NCBI RefSeq assembly: GCF_003628145.1
Contig: NZ_RBZV01000006.1
Span: forward strand, 220,875 to 284,874
Length of the DNA: 64,000 nt
Source of the DNA: Trinickia fusca
Lineage (GTDB): Bacteria > Pseudomonadota > Gammaproteobacteria > Burkholderiales > Burkholderiaceae
Reading direction: 5' to 3'
The notes under the pieces are model-generated. The model worked only from the letters and a program-made list of their open reading frames with translations. It made no database searches and was not told where the DNA came from. Positions 7,923 to 16,614 of the stretch are shown here, in pieces; the first letter of the stretch is position 1, and every line of letters starts with the position of its first letter. Made by a program: the position numbers and the translations under genes.

Positions 7923-9010
7923 GGCGTAAATCTTTGAGCACGATAGCTTTCGATTCCTCGGTTTTGTCGACGACACGTCTCAGACTCGAACCCCTTGTCG
8001 CGCGCCACGCACCAGCGATGTTTGCTGGGCTAAGCGACCCCGTTGGATATCGTTACATTCCACAAGAGCCACCTGCCACCGTAGAGGAGGTAGACGCCCG
8101 ATACCGCAGGCTTGAAAGCCGCCGCTCTCCTGATGGCACCGAGGCTTGGTTGAACTGGGCACTAATCGGTCTCGACGGTAAAGCACACGGGTATGTTCAA
8201 GCGACGGTCAACCTGACTTCGAAGGAGGCTTGGATAGCCTACTTCGTATTTTCAGCCAGTCGCCAACAAGGCTACGCTAGCGAAGCTTTACGTAGGCTTC
8301 TGCCGGCGCTTCGCGACGCCTACGGCATAGCAAAATTCAATGCGGAGATCGACACCCGAAATGTTGCGTCGATTCGGCTGGTCGAGTCCCTCGGCTTCGT
8401 TTTCACGAGGCATGTGAAGAACGCGGACGAGTTCAAAGGCTCGATCAGCGATGAATATCACTATTCGCTCCCGCTGTCTCCGGGCGAGATCCATATCGAG
8501 TCGGATCGACTTTCCATTAAACCCTTCTCCGCAAGTGATGCCGACGCAACGTTTTCCTGCATCACGCTTTCACTTACTCGGTTTATGGCGTGGGAGCCGC
8601 CGCCGGACAGAGAAAGCTTCGATCGCATCTGGCAGGCGTGGTTACCGGCGATAGCCGAAGGGACGGACTTCGTATTCGCGGTCCGTCAGCGTGATAGCGG
8701 GGTGTTCCTTGGATTGGCCGGACTCCATCAGGTCAAGGATGCAAGTGCGGAATTGGGCATTTGGATTCGCGAAGATCGCCACCGTGAAGGCCTTGGCCGT
8801 GAGGCGGTCGGTCTCGTAGCAAGGTGGGCAAGCGGTGAACAGAACATTGAGCGCTTCACCTATCCCGTTGCCGAAGAGAACTACCCGAGCCGACGTATTG
8901 CGGAGTCTCTTGGTGGTGTCGTAGTCGAGCAGCGCGAGACACCGAAATACAAATCCGTCATTTATCAAATACCACGCCAATTGCAACGCGAAGGCAAGAA
9001 ACGGGCATAG
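7919..9010 (+). CDS. Tandem GNAT acetyltransferase (two RimJ/RimL-like domains)
   Basis: A 363-residue protein made of two GNAT-fold domains in series. Domain 1 spans ~17-185 (TTRLRLEPLVARHAPAMFAG, acetyl-CoA loop around RQQGYASEALRRLL). Domain 2 spans ~195-350 (SDRLSIKPFSASDADATF, acetyl-CoA loop RHREGLGREAVGLVARWA). Both have the Arg/Gln-x-x-Gly-x-Gly/Ala type motif A, so both may be active. RimJ/RimL-like enzymes acetylate protein N-termini or small amines; the substrate here is unknown. The ATG at 7919 overlaps the nrtR stop, so the gene may be co-expressed with the regulator, though no strong ribosome site is visible and a later start (TTG 7934) is possible. Confidence 0.8.
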   Translation: MRRKSLSTIAFDSSVLSTTRLRLEPLVARHAPAMFAGLSDPVGYRYIPQEPPATVEEVDARYRRLESRRSPDGTEAWLNWALIGLDGKAHGYVQATVNLTSKEAWIAYFVFSASRQQGYASEALRRLLPALRDAYGIAKFNAEIDTRNVASIRLVESLGFVFTRHVKNADEFKGSISDEYHYSLPLSPGEIHIESDRLSIKPFSASDADATFSCITLSLTRFMAWEPPPDRESFDRIWQAWLPAIAEGTDFVFAVRQRDSGVFLGLAGLHQVKDASAELGIWIREDRHREGLGREAVGLVARWASGEQNIERFTYPVAEENYPSRRIAESLGGVVVEQRETPKYKSVIYQIPRQLQREGKKRA

Positions 9011-9064
9011 GATCGCCGTGACCAGACGTTGGAAGACGCCGTCCAAGGACTTCCAACGATGACG

Positions 9065-9928
9065 CTAGATCAATCGCTCCGACAACACGCGAAAGGCGAC
9101 CTTGGGAACGACGAAGCAAAAGGGTTGATCGACGGCGCCGATGCGCTCGAGAAAATCCCCGCCTACAAGACTGCCGACCGGCTCGAGCGCCTGCACAGTA
9201 TCGATGTCGATCGGCAAATCGATGCGTGCGTGCGCGAGACGTGCGCCATCCTCGACATAGGCGATGGCGCCATGCTGCAGGCACAGAAAGGTCACCGCGC
9301 TGCGCCACGAATCGAAAAACGGCTTAAGCGACGTCGGCAACGCCCGCTCGATCGCCGACACGGTATCGCACCGGAAGTCCGGCGCACTGCCTCCCCCGCC
9401 CGACAGGATCGTGTGAAATCTTCCCTCGCTCACTGTGTGCTCGAAACGCTGCGCCAGGTGCGAAGGCAAGGCGTCGCTAAACAGACGGGTGCCGATGGCG
9501 TACAGCGGATGATCGAAGACGTTCTTGACGAACAGAACCGTGGAGCTGGAGCTGGAGCCAGTACCACCTGGGAACGTGTCGACGTAAAGCCGCCAGTTGC
9601 TCTGCAACGGAGACGGAAACAGACGGCGGAGCGGACCTGCGATGCGCGGGCCGAAATGGCGGTGCGCGTAGGTCAGGATGGTGAACAGCGCCTTGCCTTC
9701 TCGCTGCGACAACGCGACGCCAGGCGGCACCAGATGGGCAACGTTCGCCACGTCGACCACCCACGTGCAGTAGACGACGTTCACGACGTCACTGGCGAGT
9801 TCCAGAAACGGCAACCGGGACAATAACGCTCGGCGTGTGCGGAGCAATGGTCGGCAATTGACCAGAGCGTTAGCCGCCGCGCCACGCAGGCCCGTTGCCG
9901 GATAGACAAATTTATTCTCGTTGCCCAT
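9065..9928 (-). CDS. DUF2071-like protein
   Basis: A 287-residue protein resembling the DUF2071 (YqjF-like) family. The central part has the typical order: YCTWVVDVANVAHLVPPGV, then REGKALFTILTYAHRHFGP, then NWRLYVDTF. The family is related to acetoacetate-decarboxylase-like folds, but no reaction is established for these members. The gene runs towards the GNAT gene and is followed upstream, after ~70 bp, by the MATE exporter on the same strand; an operon is possible but not shown. Family assignment is by motif memory, hence moderate confidence. Confidence 0.65.
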   Translation of the reverse strand: MGNENKFVYPATGLRGAAANALVNCRPLLRTRRALLSRLPFLELASDVVNVVYCTWVVDVANVAHLVPPGVALSQREGKALFTILTYAHRHFGPRIAGPLRRLFPSPLQSNWRLYVDTFPGGTGSSSSSTVLFVKNVFDHPLYAIGTRLFSDALPSHLAQRFEHTVSEGRFHTILSGGGGSAPDFRCDTVSAIERALPTSLKPFFDSWRSAVTFLCLQHGAIAYVEDGARLAHARIDLPIDIDTVQALEPVGSLVGGDFLERIGAVDQPFCFVVPKVAFRVLSERLI

Positions 9929-10000
9929 GCGGTGATTCTTTTCGTTTGCAATCTTTTCTGAGGCGGCTAGCTTGCGCGCAGCATGGCCGCCTCATTACCC

Positions 10001-11359
10001 TCATGCCGCGGCGGATGCAGCGGCCACCACGAGGCGCCTGTCGAACTGCTGCCGCAGCAGCAGCAAGCTGACGCATGCCTGGATGAATACGCTCGCAACC
10101 GACAAATGCCAAATCAGCTCGATCCGAAACGTGTGATGCGTGGCGATCCAGATAGTCGGCAATGCGAAGATCAACAGCCGCACCGACGAGCTGAGAAGGG
10201 ATGGCCGCGTATTGCCGAGCCCCTGGAACACGCTCGAGCAGGTGAAGATCACGCCCTGCGCGACGAAATTCCAGGCGACGACTCGCAGGAATACCGAGCC
10301 TTGCGCGACGACGTCGGCATCCTTTGCGAAGCCGCCGATCAACGAGCTTGCGGATGTATAGACGATCACCGAAAGCGGCGCCATGACGAGGCTGATGAGC
10401 AGCACTGCGCTGCGGAACGTATCGCGCACGCGATCCGCGCGCCCCGCACCGAAATTCTGGCCGATGATCGGCCCCGTCGCGAAGGCGATCGCCATGCCGG
10501 GCAGAATCAATCCTTGTATGATGCGTGAGCCCGTGCCGTAGCCCGCTTGCGCGGCCGGACCGAAATCGCGGATCGCCCAGTATCCGATCACGGCGAAAAC
10601 GAACATCAGCGCGTACTCGCCGCCTGCCGGCAAGCCGATCGCGAGCATCCGGCCCCACTCGCGCAGGCGTGGCGCGAGCAACTCGCGCTTGACGCCGACA
10701 TAGCGCTCGAGCTTATGAAAATACCCCCACAGTGCAAGCACCGCGAAGGCAGTCGCCAGCGTACTCGCCAAGCCCGCGCCCGCAACGCCCATCGGCCGGT
10801 GCGTGAACCAGCCGGCAATCAGGATCGGCGCGAGGATCGCGTTCAGCACGATGCTCAGCAGTTGCACGGTCAAGGTCGGCTGCACGATGCCGGTACCACG
10901 CAGCGTGGAGCCCATCGCGGCCAGCGCGAACTGTAGTGCGAGCCCCGGCATGTACCAATAGAGATAGGTGCGACCGGCATCGACGATGGCTGCGTCGGCT
11001 GCGATCGAGCGCAGATAGACGGTAGTCAGCGCATAGCCGAGGATCAGCACAGCGAGACCGGCCACGGTCGCAAGCGTCAGCGACTGGTTGAACACCAGAT
11101 TGGCTTCGTCACGGTCTTTGCGGCCGGCTGCCTGCGAGATCAGCGCGACGTTGCCGACACCCAGCACCTGCGTGAGCGCGAGCACGAGAAAGGTTCCATT
11201 GCCCGCCGCGCCGACGCCAGCAAGAGCTGCCTTGCCCAGCTTGCCGACAAAATACAGGTCGACCACGTAATAAAGCGCCTGGAAAATCATCCCTATTGCA
11301 ATTGGGATCGCCATGGTCACAATGTGCCGAACGATGGAGCCCTGGGTCAGGTCTTTCAT
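10001..11359 (-). CDS. MATE family efflux transporter
   Basis: A 452-residue multidrug and toxin extrusion protein with twelve predicted hydrophobic helices in two similar halves. The first half begins IVRHIVTMAIPIAIGMIFQALYYVVDLYFVG, the usual MATE opening, with GKAALAGVGAAGNG after it. The second half repeats the pattern (MLAIGLPAGGEYALMF, then QAGYGTGSRIIQGLILPGMAIA). These proteins export cationic or amphipathic compounds using Na+ or H+ gradients; nothing in the sequence or neighbourhood fixes the substrate. The start ATG 11359 lies immediately before the first conserved helix. Confidence 0.92.
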   Translation of the reverse strand: MKDLTQGSIVRHIVTMAIPIAIGMIFQALYYVVDLYFVGKLGKAALAGVGAAGNGTFLVLALTQVLGVGNVALISQAAGRKDRDEANLVFNQSLTLATVAGLAVLILGYALTTVYLRSIAADAAIVDAGRTYLYWYMPGLALQFALAAMGSTLRGTGIVQPTLTVQLLSIVLNAILAPILIAGWFTHRPMGVAGAGLASTLATAFAVLALWGYFHKLERYVGVKRELLAPRLREWGRMLAIGLPAGGEYALMFVFAVIGYWAIRDFGPAAQAGYGTGSRIIQGLILPGMAIAFATGPIIGQNFGAGRADRVRDTFRSAVLLISLVMAPLSVIVYTSASSLIGGFAKDADVVAQGSVFLRVVAWNFVAQGVIFTCSSVFQGLGNTRPSLLSSSVRLLIFALPTIWIATHHTFRIELIWHLSVASVFIQACVSLLLLRQQFDRRLVVAAASAAA

Positions 11360-11844
11360 ACAAGTCCTTTATCGCCTGGAATGATGTCGCTTGCTCGTCG
11401 AGCGATTTGAAATATACGGCAAGAGCCTGGACGCACCGTTAGAAACAGTGCTGTTCCTGGCCACGCAACGGGACGGTGAATCTGCGCAATGGATTGCCGG
11501 GAAACGCGGCAGAGAACGCCGAGCGTGCCGAGATTTGTACGCCGCCATCATGCGGCCCGCGCTCGCCAGCATAGGAGGAATTCAATATCCCGTCGATTAT
11601 ACGAATTGGCTTGAATAAATTGCAATCGCAATCTTTGCAGAAGTCTTGATATATGGATCGAATGGTGGATAAAACACAATCATGGGATTCGTATAGCGCA
11701 TACCATTTTTGCCAGGCTTCCTACGGATTCATCGTGACTCTGCTGCTGCCTGGCATGAAACAATGGCCGCGCTCGACCTGACCGACGATACGCCGCGTCC
11801 GTCTTCTGCCGCTCAAACTTTACCCATGTTCCGCTAAGGCTAAC
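11360..11844. other. Intergenic region between divergent MATE and glycosidase genes
   Basis: A 485-bp divergent interval. Short frames exist on both strands, but none has a recognisable protein or a convincing ribosome site. The part from ~11600 to 11720 is visibly AT-richer than its surroundings and is the likely site of the two promoters. No repeat, tRNA or insertion sequence was recognised. Confidence 0.5.
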
Positions 11845-13449
11845 GTGCACCTTTCACTCCCTCCTCGCCAGACCGATCGGCAGCGCGCCACGAAGTTGCT
11901 CGCTGCCGCCGTACTCACCCTCTTCAGCGCAGCGGCAACCACAGCGGTATCTGCCGCCGAATCCCCGTTGCCGATCCAGCAAGTACGCTTGATGAACTAC
12001 TTTCCCTCGGCCCACGCGTGGACATATATGTGGACCGAATGGGATGCGGCGACCATCCAGAAGGACTTCGCCCGCATCGCCGCAATGAAGTTCAATACGG
12101 TGCGGATCAATCTGGTAGGGGGCATGTTCGGGCTCCCTGCCCCCTCGGCGAGCGCGATGCAGAAGCTCGCGACGGTAATCGCGCTGGCCGATCAGCAAGG
12201 GTTGAAAGTCCAGTTAGGGCTGTTCGACTGGTTTGGTAATTTTTCGGACATCAAGGACAGCAAGACCTGGATCGATACCGTTGTCGGCCCGTACCGCAAC
12301 GACCCGCGCATCGCCTTCATCGATCTGCACAACGAACTCGACACCACCGTGCCGGCACAGCTCTTGTGGGCCAGCGCACTGCTGCCTTACCTGAAATCCG
12401 TGGCAGGTTCGGTTCCCGTCACGGTATCGGTCACTGCGCAATCGAAACATACGGTCTTGCAACACCTGCAAAACCTGCGCACGGCCGGCGTGCAGGGGGA
12501 CTTCATCGACGTCCATCTCTACGGCAATGCGGCAACGGCGTATAGCCAGTTGCAAGACATCACGACATTCGCCGCTGGCACTCCTGTCTTTGTGGGAGAA
12601 ACTGGCTACTCGACGTATTTCGGGAGTACGGGCGGAACGCTGTCCGGTGTGCCCGCAAACAGCGCGGCGACGGAAGCCATGCAGGCCTATCAACTGAAGA
12701 CCATGAGCTATGCGGCACAGGCTTTTAGCTTGCCGTTGATCGCGCCTTGGGCCTACGTGGACTTCATGCCAAATGCGATTCCGCCATCGCAGGTCGCATC
12801 CAGTCCCGCTCAATACGATTTCGGGTTGCTGCACACCGATTACAGCCAGAAACCCGCTGCCGCGTTCATGACCCGCGTTAACAGCGGCGAAGCCCTGACG
12901 GACGACTTCAATAACGGGTTCGAACAAATCGACAGTAGCGGCCTTCCGTTGCTGTGGCGCCTGCGGTCCAAGCCGTGCGGCGCTACGCCCTCGTCGGGGT
13001 GCGGCTTTCAAGCTGACTTCGCCGCCGATAAAACCGTCGCTCACAGCGGGACTGCGTCGGCTCGCATCAGCCATGGCGTGAGCAACCAGTACGGCGTGCC
13101 CGGCTTCTTCCTGTCGCCACCGGTACCGACCGTACCGGGTCATACCTATATGGCGACCGTGTTCGCTCGTGGTCAAAACGTTGTGGGTACGGCACGCTTG
13201 AATCTTTCGGTGTACTCGCAAACGGGCTGCTATATGGGCAGCTACGTATCACCGTCGCTGCCTGCCGGCAATCCCGGATGGACGCAGTTGTCGGCTAGCG
13301 TGACTCTGCCGAGCCGAGGCTCCGCTCACGTGTGTGCCGATGCGCTTCCCGCCTATCTGGAGATTCATTTGGAATCTGGGGCTCCGGCGCCCGCCAATGG
13401 TGGAACGGTATGGTTCGACGATGTGACGTTTGGGGAAGTGGCGCGTTGA
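11845..13449 (+). CDS. Secreted GH5-like glycoside hydrolase with C-terminal jelly-roll domain
   Basis: A 534-residue exported protein. A signal peptide is visible (positively charged start, then LLAAAVLTLFSAAATTAVSAAES, cleavage after Ala). A TIM-barrel catalytic region (~45-350) of GH5/clan A type follows. The likely acid/base Glu is in DLHNELD and the nucleophile Glu in VFVGETGYS, each at the end of a beta strand as the clan requires. Residues ~365-530 form a beta-rich domain like carbohydrate-binding or Gly-rich jelly rolls (FNNGFEQIDSSGLPLLWRL to VWFDDVTFG). The start is GTG 11845 with AAGG five bases upstream. Polysaccharide target unknown. Confidence 0.78.
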   Translation: MHLSLPPRQTDRQRATKLLAAAVLTLFSAAATTAVSAAESPLPIQQVRLMNYFPSAHAWTYMWTEWDAATIQKDFARIAAMKFNTVRINLVGGMFGLPAPSASAMQKLATVIALADQQGLKVQLGLFDWFGNFSDIKDSKTWIDTVVGPYRNDPRIAFIDLHNELDTTVPAQLLWASALLPYLKSVAGSVPVTVSVTAQSKHTVLQHLQNLRTAGVQGDFIDVHLYGNAATAYSQLQDITTFAAGTPVFVGETGYSTYFGSTGGTLSGVPANSAATEAMQAYQLKTMSYAAQAFSLPLIAPWAYVDFMPNAIPPSQVASSPAQYDFGLLHTDYSQKPAAAFMTRVNSGEALTDDFNNGFEQIDSSGLPLLWRLRSKPCGATPSSGCGFQADFAADKTVAHSGTASARISHGVSNQYGVPGFFLSPPVPTVPGHTYMATVFARGQNVVGTARLNLSVYSQTGCYMGSYVSPSLPAGNPGWTQLSASVTLPSRGSAHVCADALPAYLEIHLESGAPAPANGGTVWFDDVTFGEVAR

Positions 13450-13475
13450 CGATGTAGGCGGCCGTATTCGCTGTT

Positions 13476-13507
13476 TCGCTTGCGGCGACGCATGTCGCCG
13501 CGAGCGA
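13476..13507. terminator. Bidirectional hairpin terminator between convergent genes
   Basis: 14-bp arms (TCGCTTGCGGCGAC and GTCGCCGCGAGCGA) around a GCAT loop, with a single G-U pair. It lies between the glycosidase stop (13449) and the ABC exporter stop (13526), which converge. There is no clear T-run, so the efficiency as an intrinsic terminator is uncertain. Confidence 0.7.
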
Positions 13508-13525
13508 TTCGCTCAGACCAGCCAT

Positions 13526-15226
13526 CTAAGCCTGTGAGATGAATTCCCGCACCGTCTTATCCTCCAGTCGATACACGCGATTGGCCGACTTCAGCAGCGC
13601 TTGACGGTGTGTGATGACGATGAGCGTCGGCACGTATTGACGGACCTGCGCAAAGATCCTCGCCTCGCGTGCCGCATCCAGCGACGACGTGGGCTCGTCC
13701 AGGATGACGACCGACGGCCGGCGAGCGAGCGCACGCCCCAACGCGATACGCTGACGCTCCCCGCCCGACAGCGCCCTTCCCTGAACGCCCAGCGGACGAT
13801 CGAGTACGTCGCCGTTTCCATCATGCGCAAGCCCTTGCAGCTCGAGTAAAGTCACGAGCTCATTCAAAAACGTATCGGGGGGCGCGTTATCGCAGCCATA
13901 GATCAGGTTGTCCCTGAGCGTCCCGGTCAAAATCATCGGCGATTGCGGCGCGACGGCGACCGTGCGCGCGATATCACTGACTGCAACGTCGCCAACGTCT
14001 TTCCCATAGAGGCGTACGATCCCCGCAGTCGGTCGCGCAAGTCCGAGCATGAGGTTCGCCAGACTTGACTTGCCGACACCAGATGGGCCGGTCAGCACGA
14101 CGAGTTCGCCCGCATCGACCGTCATGTTGACTTCGCGCAGAATTTGCCGCTCACCTTGCGTGACTGCCACCCGATCGAGTCGATACACCGGGTTGCCTTT
14201 GGGCACCAGCGGTGTCTTCGATTCGCTGCGCTCGAGCGGCAGATCGAGAATGCCGAAGCCCTCGCGTAGCGCCAGATGGTTGCGGCGCAACTCCGACAGC
14301 GATGCAGCCAGCATGGTAAAAGGCATCGTCAACGTGACGACGTATCCGACGATCATCACGAAATCGCCCACCTGCAATGCCGACCGTGTCACGCCGAGCG
14401 CCGTAGTTACCGTGAACAGCGTGAACACTAAACCGGTGCACGCTGCTTGCGCCGCCAGGAGGAGCGCGAGCCGCGCATTGCCGCGAGAGATCTTGCCGAC
14501 GAAATTGTCGAGAATGCTGCGTAACGCGGCGTCTTCCCTCGCGTAGGCATTGTTGAGCTTGATGTCGAGCATGAAGCCGAGCTTCTCCACGAGATGGCTC
14601 GATAGCGTGTCCGCGGCGCCGAAGATCTGCTCATGAGAATCCTTGCTCTTGTTCGCTATCAGCCAGGTCGCGACGAACAGCAAGAGCATCGACGCGACAA
14701 AACCCAGTGCGAACGCCCCACTCGCCAGCCGCCACAGCACAGCGCCCGACAGAAACAGCTGAAACACGGTCGGACCAATGACCCAGAACACCGCAAACGT
14801 GATCGCGCTGAATGCATCCCTACTTCGCGCGATGACGGACACGAGCTTGCCTGGATCTTCCTGAGTCAACCGTGCATAGTCGACTCTGATCAGCCTCCCG
14901 TAAAGGGCTTGATGAAACGCCGCGTCACATCGGGCGAGCACTGCCGCAGAAACCATGCCCTTCAGCCATTCGAACACATGGGCCGCCATCCAGGCCAACC
15001 CGTATGCGCCGGCCAGAAGCACGGCTGACGTGGCATGACGATGCACGTCGTCCATCGACAGCGCATTAGTCGTTTGACGCAACAAGTACGGCACCAGCGT
15101 GTAGATCCCGGTCAAGAGCACCATGAACAGTGTCGCGCCGATGAAGTGCATCGGTAACTTGCGATAGCTGCGGGTTGTGATCCGATATGCGGAGATCCAA
15201 TCCTTGAATGGTTCAATTACTCGCAT
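13526..15226 (-). CDS. ABC exporter, fused permease and ATPase (half-transporter)
   Basis: A 566-residue half-size ABC exporter. The N-terminal ~310 residues carry about six hydrophobic helices (type 1 exporter fold), and the rest is the nucleotide-binding domain. Walker A is GPSGVGKSS, the signature LSGGERQ, Walker B VVILDEPTSS, and the switch histidine lies in VITHRQ. It probably works as a homodimer. It is divergent from the macA-macB-outer membrane factor operon across 195 bp, which may mean shared control or a shared exported compound; no biosynthetic or peptide-precursor gene was recognised in the gap. Substrate unknown. Confidence 0.9.
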   Translation of the reverse strand: MRVIEPFKDWISAYRITTRSYRKLPMHFIGATLFMVLLTGIYTLVPYLLRQTTNALSMDDVHRHATSAVLLAGAYGLAWMAAHVFEWLKGMVSAAVLARCDAAFHQALYGRLIRVDYARLTQEDPGKLVSVIARSRDAFSAITFAVFWVIGPTVFQLFLSGAVLWRLASGAFALGFVASMLLLFVATWLIANKSKDSHEQIFGAADTLSSHLVEKLGFMLDIKLNNAYAREDAALRSILDNFVGKISRGNARLALLLAAQAACTGLVFTLFTVTTALGVTRSALQVGDFVMIVGYVVTLTMPFTMLAASLSELRRNHLALREGFGILDLPLERSESKTPLVPKGNPVYRLDRVAVTQGERQILREVNMTVDAGELVVLTGPSGVGKSSLANLMLGLARPTAGIVRLYGKDVGDVAVSDIARTVAVAPQSPMILTGTLRDNLIYGCDNAPPDTFLNELVTLLELQGLAHDGNGDVLDRPLGVQGRALSGGERQRIALGRALARRPSVVILDEPTSSLDAAREARIFAQVRQYVPTLIVITHRQALLKSANRVYRLEDKTVREFISQA

Positions 15227-15421
15227 CGATCCTCCAAGAAAACTGTTGCGATCCCATTGATTTTCGATTCGATTTCTTCGATCTACCCTTCAAGAAAAAA
15301 TTCCAAGACTTATCCATGGCGGTAATTCGGTCCCAACAACGATAGATCGCTGCCACATTGACGCGCTGGCAAGGCACGCTACGAGACTTTTATCCTTTGG
15401 AGCCGTCCGTTAGGAATCCAA

Positions 15422-16612
15422 ATGACGAGTCACCTTGCACGCCGCCTTGGAATTTCGATAGTCGCCCTCACTATCGTCATCCTTCTCGCCATCGTCGCTC
15501 CGCGCCTGCTTGCGCACAGCAAACGCCCCCAATATCTAACCGCCCAGGTCGAGCGCGGCACGCTCGAGGACGCCGTACTCGCGACGGGCACGCTGCACGC
15601 GTTCAAGCAGGTCGACGTCGGCGCGCAGGTATCCGGCCAGTTGAAGTCATTGAAGATCGAGCTCGGCGATAAAGTCACGAGCGGCCAATGGCTCGCAGAA
15701 ATCGACCCGGTGATCTCACAAAACGCGCTGCGTCAGGCACAGGCCAACGCACAAAAGCTGCTCGCACAGAAGCGCTCGATCACGGCACAGCTGAAACAAG
15801 CCGAGCTCGCGTACCAACGCCAACAGCTCATGCTGCCCGACGACGCCACCTCGCGTCAGGACTTCGAAGCCGCGCAGTCTGCGCTCGATGTGCAGCGCGC
15901 CAATCTGGCATCGCTCGACGCACAGATCCGCTCGGCCCGCATCGAGATCGACACCGCACAGGCAAACCTCGGCTATACGCGGATCGTCGCGCCGATGAAC
16001 GGCGAAGTCGTCTCGATCGTCACTCAGGAAGGCCAAACCGTCATCGCCCAGCAGCAGGCACCGGTGATCCTGAAGCTGGCCGACCTCGACACCATGACCG
16101 TAAAAGCGCAGGTTTCCGAAGCCGACGTGATCCGCGTCCGTGCCGGCCAAACCGCGTATTTCACGATCCTCGGCGAACCCGACAAGCGCTACTACGGCAA
16201 GGTGCGCGCCATCGAGCCCGCGCCGCAAAACTTCCTCGACACGCAGACCAATCTCGGCGGCTCAGGCGGCGGCTCGAAGCCGAACAGCGCCGTCTTCTAC
16301 CACGCGCTATTCGAAGTGCCGAATCCTGATCACCGGTTGCGCATCTCGATGACCACGCAGGTCAACATCCTGCTCGACACGGCACGCGACGCGCTCAACA
16401 TTCCGGTCGCCGCACTCGGCGCGAAAGACGACAAGGGCACCCACACGGTCCGTGTACTCGGTGCCGACGGCGCGCTCGAAACGCGCAAGGTTCGGCTCGG
16501 GATCAATAACAACGTGAAGGTCCAGGTGCTGACCGGCTTGAAAGAGGGCGAGCATGTCGTAATCGGCGATGTCGACATCGAGGATCACCCGTCGTCGGAC
16601 AAGGATTCGTGA
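15422..16612 (+). CDS. macA: MacA-type periplasmic adaptor (membrane fusion protein)
   Basis: A 396-residue HlyD/RND-type adaptor. It has an N-terminal membrane anchor (LGISIVALTIVILLAIVAPRLL), then a lipoyl half-motif (VGAQVSGQLKSLKIELGDKV), a long alpha-helical hairpin (~100-180), the second lipoyl half (YTRIVAPMNGEVVSI), and beta-barrel and membrane-proximal domains. Adaptors of this kind link an inner membrane ABC transporter to an outer membrane channel. The gene is directly followed by macB and an outer membrane factor, completing the tripartite MacAB-TolC type pump. Typical exports are macrolides, siderophores or peptides; the actual cargo is not shown. Confidence 0.92.
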   Translation: MTSHLARRLGISIVALTIVILLAIVAPRLLAHSKRPQYLTAQVERGTLEDAVLATGTLHAFKQVDVGAQVSGQLKSLKIELGDKVTSGQWLAEIDPVISQNALRQAQANAQKLLAQKRSITAQLKQAELAYQRQQLMLPDDATSRQDFEAAQSALDVQRANLASLDAQIRSARIEIDTAQANLGYTRIVAPMNGEVVSIVTQEGQTVIAQQQAPVILKLADLDTMTVKAQVSEADVIRVRAGQTAYFTILGEPDKRYYGKVRAIEPAPQNFLDTQTNLGGSGGGSKPNSAVFYHALFEVPNPDHRLRISMTTQVNILLDTARDALNIPVAALGAKDDKGTHTVRVLGADGALETRKVRLGINNNVKVQVLTGLKEGEHVVIGDVDIEDHPSSDKDS

Positions 16613-16614
16613 CG

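Noticed and set aside
9912..10658. 248-residue minus-strand frame
   Set aside because: Alternative frame of the MATE exporter, Arg-rich, no membrane helices.
12214..13221. 335-residue minus-strand frame
   Set aside because: Antisense to the secreted glycosidase; no ribosome site or domain.
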